The position numbers and the translations under genes are program-made. From Aureimonas sp. ME7 (GTDB lineage Bacteria; Pseudomonadota; Alphaproteobacteria; Rhizobiales; Rhizobiaceae), in assembly GCF_903970965.1 (NCBI RefSeq), contig NZ_CAJCKW010000009.1, positions 124,001-188,000 of the forward strand: a stretch of DNA of 64,000 nt. The letters run 5' to 3'. Below, in pieces: positions 44,708-53,340 of the stretch. Under the pieces are notes generated by a model. That model saw only the letters and a program-made list of their open reading frames with translations, was not told the origin of the DNA and searched no databases. How positions within the stretch are numbered: position 1 is the stretch's first letter; every line of letters begins with the position of its first letter.

Positions 44708-45094
44708 ATGATTCAGCCGTCACGTCTGACCCTGGCGCTCGCCGCCTGCCTCGCCGTTGCGGGTGCGGTTCCCGCCTTCTCCCAATCGCTGGAAATCGGA
44801 CCCGGCGGTTTGCGCGTCCTGCCCGATGACGATCGGCGCGGGCCTCCGGATCGCTACGACCGTCCGTTCCCGCCGCCGCGCGGCCCCTACGACGGCCCAC
44901 CGCCGCGTCGCGGGCCGCCTCCCGGCATCAGCGAGCGGGAGGCCGCCCGCATCGCGCGTTACGAAGGCATGCGCGAGATCGACGACGTCTTTCGGCAGCG
45001 CCGGGTGATCCGGGTCGAAGGTGCCGATCGTCGCGGGCGCGACATGACCGTCATTATCGATGCGCGGTCGGGCGACGTGATCGACGTTCGCTAG
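44708..45094 (+). CDS. Secreted PepSY-like protein, copy 2
   Basis: 128 residues from ATG 44708, chosen for a clean signal peptide (LALAACLAVAGAVPAFSQ); an in-frame ATG at 44690 is possible. A Pro/Arg-rich low-complexity segment (PPRGPYDGPPPRRGPPP) replaces the charged linker of copy 1. The C-terminal module (EREAARIARYEGMREIDDVF ... DARSGDVIDVR) is clearly homologous to copy 1. Confidence 0.75.
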   Translation: MIQPSRLTLALAACLAVAGAVPAFSQSLEIGPGGLRVLPDDDRRGPPDRYDRPFPPPRGPYDGPPPRRGPPPGISEREAARIARYEGMREIDDVFRQRRVIRVEGADRRGRDMTVIIDARSGDVIDVR

Positions 45095-45153
45095 AAACGG
45101 ATCGGGGCGTCGGGTTTGCGTTTCGTCCACCGGACACCAACTATGGTGCGACC

Positions 45154-48100
45154 ATGATGGACAGCCGCTTCCCGCCCCAGCCCCTTCAGCGTGCAGAGCC
45201 TCGGCAGAGCGGGCGCGGCGTCACCGCCGTTCTCGGGCCGACCAACACCGGCAAGACCTTTCTGGCGATCGAGCGCATGGTCGCCCATTCGTCCGGGGTG
45301 ATCGGCCTGCCGCTGCGCCTCTTGGCGCGTGAGGTGTATCAGCGGGTGGTGGACCGGGTCGGGGTGGGGGCGGTCGCTCTCATCACCGGCGAGGAGAAGA
45401 TCAAGCCGCCCAACGCGCGCTATCAGGTCTGCACCGTGGAGGCGATGCCGCGCGACGCCCATGCGTCCTTCGTCGCCATCGACGAAGTGCAGCTGGCGGG
45501 CGATCTGGAGCGGGGCCACGTCTTCACCGACCGCATCCTCCATACGCGTGGACGCGAGGAAACGCTGCTGCTCGGCTCTGGGACCATGCGCGGCGTCCTG
45601 GAGCGGCTCCTGCCCGGCATCCAGTGCATCACGCGCCCGCGCATGTCGCAGCTTCTCTACGCCGGGTCCAAGAAGATCACGCGGCTGCCGCGCCGCTCGG
45701 CCATCGTCGCCTTCTCGGCCGAAGAGGTCTACGCGATCGCCGAGCTGATCCGCCGCCAGCGCGGCGGGGCGGCGGTCGTGCTCGGCGCGCTCTCCCCGCG
45801 CACGCGCAACGCGCAGGTCGATCTCTACCAGAACGGCGAGGTCGAATTTCTCGTCGCGACCGACGCGATCGGCATGGGGCTCAATCTCGACGTCGATCAC
45901 GTCGCCTTCGCGCAGGACTGGAAATACGATGGTTTCCAGTACCGCCAGCTGACGCCGGCCGAGTTCGGCCAGATCGCGGGCCGCGCCGGGCGGCACGTGC
46001 GCGACGGGACGTTCGGGGTGACGGGGCGCGTCGACCCGCTGCCGCAGGAACTTGCCGAATCGATCGAGGCGCACGACTTCGCCTCGGTGAAGGTCGTCCA
46101 GTGGCGCTCGCGCGAACTCGACTTTGCCTCCGTCGACGCGCTCAAAGCCAGTCTGGACCGCCCGGCCTCCACGCCCGAACTCGCCCGCTCGCTGCCCTCG
46201 GTGGACCAGCGGGCGCTGGAGTTCCTGTCGCGCGACGAGGCGGTGATGGCGGCCGCCAAGGGCGCGCGCCAGGTCGAGCTTCTTTGGGAAGCCTGCAAGT
46301 TGCCGGACTACCGGCGCATCGCGCCCGCCCAGCACGCCGAGATCATCGCCTCCATCTATGCCGACCTCGTGCGCCGCGGCCACGTGGCGGAAGACTACAT
46401 GGCTTCGCAGGTCCGGCGCGCCGATGTGCTCGAAGGCGACATCGACACCCTGTCGCAGCGGATCGCCGAGATTCGGACCTGGACCTACATCTCGCACCGG
46501 CCCGGCTGGCTGGCCGATCCGACACACTGGCAGGAAAACACCAAGGCAATCGAGGACCGCTTGTCCGACGCGCTGCACGAGCGGTTGACGAAACGCTTCG
46601 TAGATCGCAGGACAAGCGTCTTGATGAGGCGGCTGAGAGAGAGCGCATTCATGGAAGCTGAGATCGGCAGCGACGGCACCGTGCTCGTTGAGGGCCACGA
46701 GGTGGGGGAGCTGCAGGGATTCAGGTTCACGCCGGACACGAAGTCCGACGGTCCGGATGCCAAGGCCGTGCGCGCCGCCGCCCAGAAGGCGCTGGCGGGC
46801 GAGTACGACAAGCGCGCCGAGCGCTTCTTCAACGCGCCGAACGGTGATCTGGCGCTGGGCTCGGACGCGCTCCTACGCTGGCTCGGCGCCCCCATCGCCA
46901 TGATGACGGCCGGCGAGGACCCGCTGAAGCCACGCCTCGTTCTTCTGGCCGACGAGCAGCTGGCGGGCCCCGCGCGCGACAAGGTCGTTCAGCGCGCCGA
47001 GCGCTTCGTCACCTTCCAGATCTCCACGATCCTCAAGCCGCTGGTCGATCTGCGCGACGCGGAAGGGCTCGAGGGCACGGCGCGGGGCATCGCCTACCGG
47101 CTCTATGAGAATTTTGGCCTCCTGCAGCGGCGCGACGTGTCGGAGGAGATCCGGTCCCTCGATCAGGACGCGCGCGCCGCGCTGCGCCGGCTCGGTGTGC
47201 GCTTCGGCGCCTACCACATCTTCGTGCCCGCCCTCGTGAAGCCGGCGCCGGCCGCGCTGATGACCCTGTTCTGGGCGATCCACAACGACGGGCGCGACAA
47301 GGCGGGCTTCGGCGAGGTGACGCAGCTTCTGGCGACGGGGCGCACCTCCGTGAAGCCGGAAGCCGGGTTCGAGCCGATCTTCTACGCGCTGTCGGGCTAC
47401 CGCCTGCTCGGCCAGCGCGCGGTGCGCATCGATATTCTGGAGCGTCTGGCCGACCTGATCCGCCCGGCTCTCGCATGGACGCCGGGCGCGGCCAAGCGCC
47501 CCGACGGCGCCTATAACGGCCGCGAATTCATCGTCACCCCCGCCATGATGTCGATCCTCGGCGCCACCGCCGGCGACATGGACGAGATCCTGAAAGGCCT
47601 CGGCTACCGCGCGCAGTCCGTGGCGCAGAGCGTCGTCGAGGAGGAGCTGACGCGTCAGGACGCGGCAACTGCTGCCAAGGCGGAAGCAGACGCTGCACCG
47701 ACGCCTTCGGACGTTGCACCCGAGGCGCTCGGCGAGGATGCTTCGGTCGAGCCCCCTGAGGAAGATGCGGCGCCTGCCGATGTCCCGGTCGGTGTCGAGG
47801 ACGTCGTTTCGGCCGAAGAGGTTTCCGAGCCGGAGCCCCAGGCCGAACTCGAGGTCGAGACGCACTCGGGCGAGCCGGACGCTGCGGCATCGGGCGACGT
47901 TTCCGAAGGCGAGACGACGGCTGAGATTGCGGATCCGGCGAAGGACAAGCCCGCTGGCGAGACGGCAGAAGGCGCCGAAGCCGAGCCTCCGAAGATGGTT
48001 CAGCTTTGGAAGCCGTTCCGAGGCGAAGGCCGCGGTCGGCAGCCTGGGCGCGGCGGACGGCCGGGGCAGGGGCGTGGACGTAGCGGCTCCGAGCGGACGG

Positions 48101-48426
48101 GCGAGGCGGGTGCCAACGGCGGCGAACGCCAAGAGCCTGGGTTCCGACGCGGGGGCTCGGGCGGTGGGCGCCGCGACGAAGGCGAGCGTCGCTTCCATCG
48201 GCCGAACAACGACAAGAACGGCCAGAACCGGCGCGAAGCCCGCGGCAACGGGCCCGGCGGCGAAGAGCGCAGCGGACCGAACCGGGGACCGAAGCCGGCG
48301 CAGGGCAAGGAGCGGGACGCGTTCAGAGGTGCGGATGCGCGACGTCCCGAGCGCGCGGCCAAGCCGATCGATCCCGATTCGCCCTTCGCCAAGCTCGCGG
48401 CCTTGAAGGACAAGCTGGGCAAGTAG
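45154..48426 (+). CDS. Suv3-like DExx RNA helicase with acidic and RGG-rich tail
   Basis: 1090 residues. Walker A is GPTNTGKT, the DExx box is IDEVQLAGD, motif III is GSGTMR and motif VI QIAGRAGR, as in Suv3/mitochondrial-type RNA helicases common in Alphaproteobacteria. Residues ~460-830 form the C-terminal helicase-associated region. Residues ~840-950 are very acidic (Glu/Ala/Asp). Residues ~960-1065 are Gly/Arg-rich, ending with a conserved-looking DPDSPFAKLAALKDKLGK helix. The tail probably binds RNA or protein partners. Followed after 9 bases by an S4 RNA-binding gene. Confidence 0.88.
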   Translation: MMDSRFPPQPLQRAEPRQSGRGVTAVLGPTNTGKTFLAIERMVAHSSGVIGLPLRLLAREVYQRVVDRVGVGAVALITGEEKIKPPNARYQVCTVEAMPRDAHASFVAIDEVQLAGDLERGHVFTDRILHTRGREETLLLGSGTMRGVLERLLPGIQCITRPRMSQLLYAGSKKITRLPRRSAIVAFSAEEVYAIAELIRRQRGGAAVVLGALSPRTRNAQVDLYQNGEVEFLVATDAIGMGLNLDVDHVAFAQDWKYDGFQYRQLTPAEFGQIAGRAGRHVRDGTFGVTGRVDPLPQELAESIEAHDFASVKVVQWRSRELDFASVDALKASLDRPASTPELARSLPSVDQRALEFLSRDEAVMAAAKGARQVELLWEACKLPDYRRIAPAQHAEIIASIYADLVRRGHVAEDYMASQVRRADVLEGDIDTLSQRIAEIRTWTYISHRPGWLADPTHWQENTKAIEDRLSDALHERLTKRFVDRRTSVLMRRLRESAFMEAEIGSDGTVLVEGHEVGELQGFRFTPDTKSDGPDAKAVRAAAQKALAGEYDKRAERFFNAPNGDLALGSDALLRWLGAPIAMMTAGEDPLKPRLVLLADEQLAGPARDKVVQRAERFVTFQISTILKPLVDLRDAEGLEGTARGIAYRLYENFGLLQRRDVSEEIRSLDQDARAALRRLGVRFGAYHIFVPALVKPAPAALMTLFWAIHNDGRDKAGFGEVTQLLATGRTSVKPEAGFEPIFYALSGYRLLGQRAVRIDILERLADLIRPALAWTPGAAKRPDGAYNGREFIVTPAMMSILGATAGDMDEILKGLGYRAQSVAQSVVEEELTRQDAATAAKAEADAAPTPSDVAPEALGEDASVEPPEEDAAPADVPVGVEDVVSAEEVSEPEPQAELEVETHSGEPDAAASGDVSEGETTAEIADPAKDKPAGETAEGAEAEPPKMVQLWKPFRGEGRGRQPGRGGRPGQGRGRSGSERTGEAGANGGERQEPGFRRGGSGGGRRDEGERRFHRPNNDKNGQNRREARGNGPGGEERSGPNRGPKPAQGKERDAFRGADARRPERAAKPIDPDSPFAKLAALKDKLGK

Positions 48427-48435
48427 GATGGCGGC

Positions 48436-48753
48436 ATGACGGGGGGCGGAGAGCAGCGCATCGACAAGTGGCTGTTCTTCGCGCGCGTCGTGAAGTCGCG
48501 GAGCCTCGCTCAGAAGCTTGCCCTTTCGGGCGCTGTCCGGGTCAACCGCGAGAAGGTGTCCCATGCCGCGCGCATCGTGCGTCCCGGCGACGTCCTGACG
48601 ATCTCGATCAACGACCGCGTCCGGGTCCTGAAGGTTCTCGATCCCGGCGAACGGCGCGGGCCGGCCCCGGAGGCGGCGACCCTGTTCGAGGATCTCACCC
48701 CGCCGCGCGTCGGCCAGGGGCCGGACGAGCCGGCCTTCTCCCTCGACCCATAG
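48436..48753 (+). CDS. S4-domain RNA-binding protein (HslR-like)
   Basis: 105 residues. An N-terminal S4 fold: [22 protein letters not shown] and [22 protein letters not shown]. Similar to heat-shock protein Hsp15/HslR, which binds stalled 50S subunits. It lies 9 bases after the helicase gene, so cotranscription and a joint RNA or ribosome role are likely. Confidence 0.87.
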   Translation: MTGGGEQRIDKWLFFARVVKSRSLAQKLALSGAVRVNREKVSHAARIVRPGDVLTISINDRVRVLKVLDPGERRGPAPEAATLFEDLTPPRVGQGPDEPAFSLDP

Positions 48754-48925
48754 AAAGACATTCCGCAAACACCCCGCGTCGTGGCGTTTCGCGCTCTTGC
48801 AAGGCGGGCCGCGAGGCGATAGGTCCGGGCTTCGAGGGCGCGTTGGCGAATGGGCACGCGCGGCCTTTGCTCCGCAACCCCCGTCGAAGTCGTGCGTTGC
48901 GGACCAATCGTTCCAGGAATTCGCC

Positions 48926-49264
48926 ATGACCTATGTCGTCACCGACAACTGCATTCGCTGCAAGTACACGGACTGCGTGGAAGTGTGTCCGGTGGACTGC
49001 TTCTATGAGGGCGACAACATGCTCGTCATCAATCCGGACGAATGCATCGACTGTGGCGTGTGCGAGCCCGAATGCCCGGCGGAGGCGATCAAGCCCGACA
49101 CCGAGCCCAATCTCGACGTCTGGCTGAAACTCAACGCCGAGTATGCCGAGAAGTGGCCCAACATCACGATCAAGCGGGATGCCCCGGCCGACGCCAAGGA
49201 AATGGACGGCGTCGAGGGCAAGCTCGAGAAGTACTTCTCCGCCGAGGCCGGCACGGGGGACTGA
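48926..49264 (+). CDS. fdxA: Seven-iron ferredoxin FdxA
   Basis: 112 residues. Cys pattern [17 protein letters not shown] and [12 protein letters not shown] fits one [3Fe-4S] and one [4Fe-4S] cluster. Small soluble electron carrier; the partner is unknown. A CCAGGAA site precedes ATG 48926. Confidence 0.94.
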   Translation: MTYVVTDNCIRCKYTDCVEVCPVDCFYEGDNMLVINPDECIDCGVCEPECPAEAIKPDTEPNLDVWLKLNAEYAEKWPNITIKRDAPADAKEMDGVEGKLEKYFSAEAGTGD

Positions 49265-49399
49265 TGTCTCCCGTCTCTAGCTGGGCTGCCCACGCTTAAT
49301 TCCCCGCTCTTCCCGCGAACCGTCGCGGCTGCAAGCGCCATAGCGGTGTGCGCGTAGCGCATTTCCGCGCCGCGCTTGTGCAGTGCATGCGCAATTCGG

Positions 49400-49428
49400 T
49401 TGAAATTTCCAGCGGGATAGGGTATTAT
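49400..49428 (+). promoter_or_regulatory. Sigma-70-type promoter for carD
   Basis: TTGAAA (49400-49405), 17 bases, TATTAT (49423-49428), in an unusually AT-rich patch between fdxA and carD. Transcription should start near 49435, leaving a 5' leader of about 240 bases. Confidence 0.65.
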
Positions 49429-49674
49429 TTCTGCAACAGTCGAACGTCGGATACAGGCGCTGAAGCCTGGACCGATGCTCAAGGTGCTTCCAAAGGTCTT
49501 TCCTCTTCCACCCGATTGTCCGCGCGCCGCTTCGGAGGCGCGCTGTGGGTTTGCCGAGGTTCTGCCCGCGTGGGTTCCAGGCTGCGACCGGCCATCGAAC
49601 CGGCATGCTCAATCCACGACCTTCGGGTCGGTCCGTGCATAGCGATGTTCCCGGCTCTGCACAACAGGGAGTTT
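49429..49674 (+). other. Long structured 5' leader of carD
   Basis: About 245 bases between the promoter and carD contain no convincing gene. Two clear hairpins are visible: GCGCGCC/GGCGCGC with an 8-base loop (49522-49543), and CGACC-TTCG-GGTCG, a UUCG-tetraloop hairpin (49617-49630), 44 bases before the start codon. This suggests post-transcriptional control. The fdxA-promoter gap (49265-49399) shows nothing else recognisable. Confidence 0.45.
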
Positions 49675-50286
49675 ATGAAGCGTATGAGCAGTCAGAAGAA
49701 GACCTCCCAGCGTCAGGGTTTCAAGACCGGCGAGAGCATCGTCTATCCCGCGCACGGCGTCGGACAGATCGTTGCGATCGAGGAGCAGGTGGTCGCGGGC
49801 ATGAAGCTCGAACTCTTCGTCATCGACTTCGAGAAGGACAAGATGCGCCTCAAGGTGCCGGTCGCCAAGGCGGAGTCCGTGGGCATGCGCAAGCTGTCCG
49901 AGACGGATTTCGTGGAGCGTGCCTTGAAGGTGGTGCAGGGCCGCGCTCGCGTGAAGCGCACGATGTGGAGCCGCCGCGCGCAGGAATACGACGCGAAGAT
50001 CAATTCGGGCGATCTGATCTCGATCGCCGAGGTGGTGCGCGATCTCTACCGCGCCGAGTCCCAGCCCGAGCAGTCCTATTCCGAGCGCCAGCTTTATGAA
50101 GCGGCGCTCGGCCGGATGGCGCGTGAACTCGCCGCCGTCAACGAGGTCAGCGAAACCGAGGCCGTGCGCCTGATCGAGGTCAACCTCAACAAGGGCCCCA
50201 AGCGCGGCGCCAAGCCGCTCGACGAGGACGAGGACGACGCGGAAGCCGAGGTCGACGGCGAGGCTGAGGCCGATCAGGCCGCCTGA
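49675..50286 (+). CDS. carD: CarD-family transcription regulator
   Basis: 203 residues. The RNA-polymerase-interacting CarD_CdnL/TRCF domain covers ~12-75 (GESIVYPAHGVGQIVAIE), followed by a helical DNA-binding region (TMWSRRAQEYDAKINSGDL) and a very acidic C-terminal tail (~180-203). It stabilises open complexes, especially at rRNA promoters. ATG 49675 follows CAGGGAG. A terminator follows the gene. Confidence 0.92.
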   Translation: MKRMSSQKKTSQRQGFKTGESIVYPAHGVGQIVAIEEQVVAGMKLELFVIDFEKDKMRLKVPVAKAESVGMRKLSETDFVERALKVVQGRARVKRTMWSRRAQEYDAKINSGDLISIAEVVRDLYRAESQPEQSYSERQLYEAALGRMARELAAVNEVSETEAVRLIEVNLNKGPKRGAKPLDEDEDDAEAEVDGEAEADQAA

Positions 50287-50317
50287 CCTCGCTGCCTCTC
50301 CGAGCGATGCGCTTTTC

Positions 50318-50347
50318 AGCCGGCTGCCTCCCAGCAGCCGGCTTTTC
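50318..50347 (+). terminator. Terminator after carD
   Basis: A 10-bp perfect stem AGCCGGCTGC/GCAGCCGGCT with a 6-base loop and four T residues, 31 bases after the stop. Confidence 0.85.
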
Positions 50348-50477
50348 TTTGCCTCGCGCGGGTGCTAATCCTGATTCCGCAGCGGTCGAGCCTCGACTCC
50401 CGCTTTTCCGCTTTTTTCTTCGCTCCCCTTCCCAATTCGCATCATTGCCTATGTTGCGAAAAAACTTTGTCCGACCG

Positions 50478-50502
50478 GGAACCTTTGCCCTTTCGCGGTG
50501 TT
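50478..50502 (+). promoter_or_regulatory. Candidate EcfG (general stress) promoter for rpoH
   Basis: GGAAC (50478-50482), 16 bases, TGTT (50499-50502). The alphaproteobacterial EcfG/RpoE2 consensus is GGAAC-N16/17-CGTT, so only one base of the -10 differs. It lies 84 bases before the rpoH start. Confidence 0.5.
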
Positions 50503-50585
50503 TTCGGAACATAGGCGCCCTGAATATTCCATTCGTCCGGCGTCGCGTTCCTCGGGTTCCCCGCGTGACATGGAAGGTTCGGGCC

Positions 50586-51452
50586 ATGAAGTCTCAGTCG
50601 ACGCGCCGTCATCTCATCCAGGCCGCCATGGCCGCTCCCTATCTTCAGCGTGAGGAAGAGTACGAACTGGCCGTGCGTTGGAAGGAGAATCAGGATCAGG
50701 CGGCGCTGCACAAGATCACCTCGGCGCATATGCGCCTCGTGATCTCGATGGCTTCGAAGTTCCGTCACTTCGGCCTCGCGATGAACGATCTGATTCAGGA
50801 AGGCCATGTCGGCCTTCTGGAAGCGGCCGCCCGTTTCGAACCCGAGCGAGAGGTTCGCTTTTCCACCTACGCCACGTGGTGGATCCGCGCTTCGATTCAG
50901 GACTATATTCTGCGCAACTGGTCGATCGTTCGCGGCGGCACGTCCTCCGCCCAGAAGGCGCTGTTCTTCAACCTCCGCCGCCTGCGCGCGCGCCTCAACC
51001 AGGGCAGCGAGAAGATTTCCAGCGTCGAGATGTATCGCGAGATCGCGACCGCGCTGAAGGTTTCCGAGGGGGACGTCGCCCTGATGGATTCGCGTCTGTC
51101 GGGCCCCGATTCCTCGCTCAACGCCCCCCTGATGGAAGACGAGTCGGGATCGGCCGACCGGCAGGATTTCCTGGTCTCCAACGAGCCGCTGCCGGACGAG
51201 ATGGTGTCCGCTTCGATCGACGACGAGCGCCGCGTCGTCTGGCTTCGCTCGGCGCTGGACGTTCTCAGCGAGCGCGAGCTCAAGATCATCCGCGAGCGTC
51301 GCCTGCAGGACGACGGCGCGACCCTGGAGGCGCTCGGCTCCAAGCTCGGCATCTCGAAGGAGCGCGTGCGCCAGATCGAGACGCGCGCCATGGAGAAGCT
51401 CCGGGTCGCCCTGCTCCAGGCCAACCCGGACGAGGCGGCGTTCATCGCCTGA
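50586..51452 (+). CDS. rpoH: RNA polymerase sigma-32 factor (RpoH, probably the RpoH2 type)
   Basis: 288 residues. Region 2 (LVISMASKFRHFGLAMNDLIQEGHVGLLEAAARFEP... FSTYATWWIRASIQDYIL) and region 4 (ALGSKLGISKERVRQIETRAMEKL) are complete. An RpoH-box-like segment (QKALFFNLRRLRARL) identifies the heat-shock sigma group. A weak EcfG-like promoter upstream fits the RpoH2 class of rhizobia. ATG 50586 is preceded by GGAAGGTTCGGGCC. Confidence 0.88.
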   Translation: MKSQSTRRHLIQAAMAAPYLQREEEYELAVRWKENQDQAALHKITSAHMRLVISMASKFRHFGLAMNDLIQEGHVGLLEAAARFEPEREVRFSTYATWWIRASIQDYILRNWSIVRGGTSSAQKALFFNLRRLRARLNQGSEKISSVEMYREIATALKVSEGDVALMDSRLSGPDSSLNAPLMEDESGSADRQDFLVSNEPLPDEMVSASIDDERRVVWLRSALDVLSERELKIIRERRLQDDGATLEALGSKLGISKERVRQIETRAMEKLRVALLQANPDEAAFIA

Positions 51453-51473
51453 CCGTCGCCACATCAAGCTTCC

Positions 51474-51509
51474 AACGAAAAGGCCGCCCTTCGAGGCGGC
51501 CTTTTCGTT
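51474..51509. terminator. Bidirectional terminator between rpoH and the M48 gene
   Basis: A 15-bp perfect stem (AACGAAAAGGCCGCC and its complement) with a 6-base loop; T-rich on both strands, between two convergent stops. Confidence 0.88.
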
Positions 51510-51527
51510 GAGCGGATGGTCGCCGCG

Positions 51528-53075
51528 CTATTCGGCGATGATCTTGTACCGGACGCCGGTCTTGATCCCCGATCCGTCCTCCAGATCGTTCAGGAGGCGG
51601 AACATCTCGAGCTTGCGATCGACGCCCTGGATGCGCGAGGCGATCGAGCTTTCGGTGTCGCCGGCCCGTGCCGTCACCACCCGCACGCGAAGCGGCTTCA
51701 GGCTTTCGCGCTCGGCCGGCTGGAGAACGCGGAAGGAGTTGGCGATGCTGTCGGCAATGCCGGGCAGCCGTCCGGCGGCGTCGGCGGGCAGGGCAGTGAG
51801 AAAGCGGTAGACTTGGCCCCCGACGCGGATCACCGTGACGTTGAAGACGTAGGACCCGCCGACCGCGCGCGCCGAGACCGCTTCGAGGTTTCCGATGCGG
51901 ATCGGGCGGATCGAGGCCGCGTCGAGACCACCGACCCAGCCGCTCTGGATATAGTCGGCGAGCGTCGTTCCCGGGGGGACCGCGACGCCGTCGAAGCGGA
52001 TTGCCGTATCGCCGGGGCCTGTCGCCAGGACGGCGTCGGCCGTGTTGTCGATGACGAATCCTTCCGGCACCGTGAAGGTGATGCCGAGGCCGGCGTGGAA
52101 GAAGGAGCGCCCCCGGACGTATCCTTCCGATGCCGTGTCGCCGAACAGCATGCCGTCGATGCCGGCGAGATAGCGATCCCGGTCGTCGTTGCCGGTGCCC
52201 GGCGGGCCGAACACGGCGGCATGGCGCTTGGCCAGTTCGACGCGCTGGGGCGCGGCCGGATGGGAGGCGAGGAAGTCGAGGTTCGGATTGGTGGCCTGGA
52301 ACGCGTTTCGGAACGCGGAAAAGGAATCCATCGTCTGCAGGAAGCGCGCGGCGGCATAGGGGTCGTAGCCCGCGTCCCCCGTCTGCTTGATGCCCATGGC
52401 ATCGGCCTGGAGTTCCTGGTTGCGCGAGAAGCTCGCCAGATTCAGCCGGCCACGCGCCAGCGCGGCGCGCGCGGCGGTGTTGTCGGTCGCCAGAACCTCG
52501 GTGACGACGCGGCCCGCGAGCTCGGCTTCCGCCTCGCGCTGCTGACGCTCGATGCCGTGATTGGCCTTCACGTGTCCCATCTCGTGCGCGAGCACGGCCG
52601 CGACTTCGGCCGAATCGTTGGCGAGTGCCAGAAGGCCGCGCGTCACGTAGAGATAGCCGCCGGGAAGGGCGAAGGCGTTGATGTTGGGCGAGTTGAGGAC
52701 GGTGATGGAGTAGGCGCGGCCGGGATCGTCCGACACGGCGTTCAGCTTGCCGACGATGCCGGCCAGCATACGCTCCAGCTTCGGGTCGGAATAGGCGCCG
52801 CCATAGGCCGCCAGAATGCGCGGATGTTGCGACTTGCCGATGGTCGATTGCGGATCGTTGGATTGCACGGCTTCGAACGACACCGGCTCGCGACTCGGCG
52901 AGGACAGGAGGTTGCTTTGCGAGCCGGCACCCGTCGCGACCTCTTCCAGCCCGCCACCGAGCGTCGTGCAGCCGGCCAGGAAAAGGGCGAGCGGAAGGGC
53001 CAGCGCCGCTGGGGCGCCGTGCCGTTTCGTCTTCCAGGACTGCGCCGCCCCTTGCGGTCGGACGTCGTGCCTCAT
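51528..53075 (-). CDS. M48-family metalloprotease lipoprotein with C-terminal LysM-like domain
   Basis: 515 residues. The signal region ends in lipobox LAGC (Cys ~36), so an outer-membrane or periplasmic lipoprotein is expected. The peptidase M48 zinc motif is HEMGHVKANHG, with a downstream acidic ligand region (QELQADAMGIKQ). The C-terminal ~60 residues (VTARAGDTESSIASRI ... GVRYKII) resemble LysM. A BepA-like role in outer-membrane protein quality control is plausible. Confidence 0.88.
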   Translation of the reverse strand: MRHDVRPQGAAQSWKTKRHGAPAALALPLALFLAGCTTLGGGLEEVATGAGSQSNLLSSPSREPVSFEAVQSNDPQSTIGKSQHPRILAAYGGAYSDPKLERMLAGIVGKLNAVSDDPGRAYSITVLNSPNINAFALPGGYLYVTRGLLALANDSAEVAAVLAHEMGHVKANHGIERQQREAEAELAGRVVTEVLATDNTAARAALARGRLNLASFSRNQELQADAMGIKQTGDAGYDPYAAARFLQTMDSFSAFRNAFQATNPNLDFLASHPAAPQRVELAKRHAAVFGPPGTGNDDRDRYLAGIDGMLFGDTASEGYVRGRSFFHAGLGITFTVPEGFVIDNTADAVLATGPGDTAIRFDGVAVPPGTTLADYIQSGWVGGLDAASIRPIRIGNLEAVSARAVGGSYVFNVTVIRVGGQVYRFLTALPADAAGRLPGIADSIANSFRVLQPAERESLKPLRVRVVTARAGDTESSIASRIQGVDRKLEMFRLLNDLEDGSGIKTGVRYKIIAE

Positions 53076-53121
53076 TCCCGATGATCCCCAACGATGCCTG
53101 CGGGCCAGGACCCAATTCGAT

Positions 53122-53232
53122 CTAGAGCATGTTCGATGAGGGCGGTCTCACCGAAAATGCCTCAGGCCCACGGATCGGGCCGCATTCTCCGATGGTGGAA
53201 CGCTTCCGTTCCCCCTTGCCGGAATGCTCTAG
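53122..53232. repeat. Intergenic element bounded by 9-bp inverted repeats
   Basis: CTAGAGCAT (53122-53130) and its exact complement ATGCTCTAG (53224-53232) bound a 111-base unit between the M48 gene and thiQ. No open frame in it is convincing. It could be a small palindromic repeat or MITE-like element. The rest of the 53076-53340 gap shows nothing else recognisable. Confidence 0.4.
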
Positions 53233-53340
53233 CCGACAACTGCGACCCGTCGAAAGGGTCAACGCGTCACAGCGCCAGCGGAATCGTAGCGGAGTGCGAA
53301 CCCGCCTCCGAAGTCCGAGTGCGTTGCGAAAGGGACGAAA

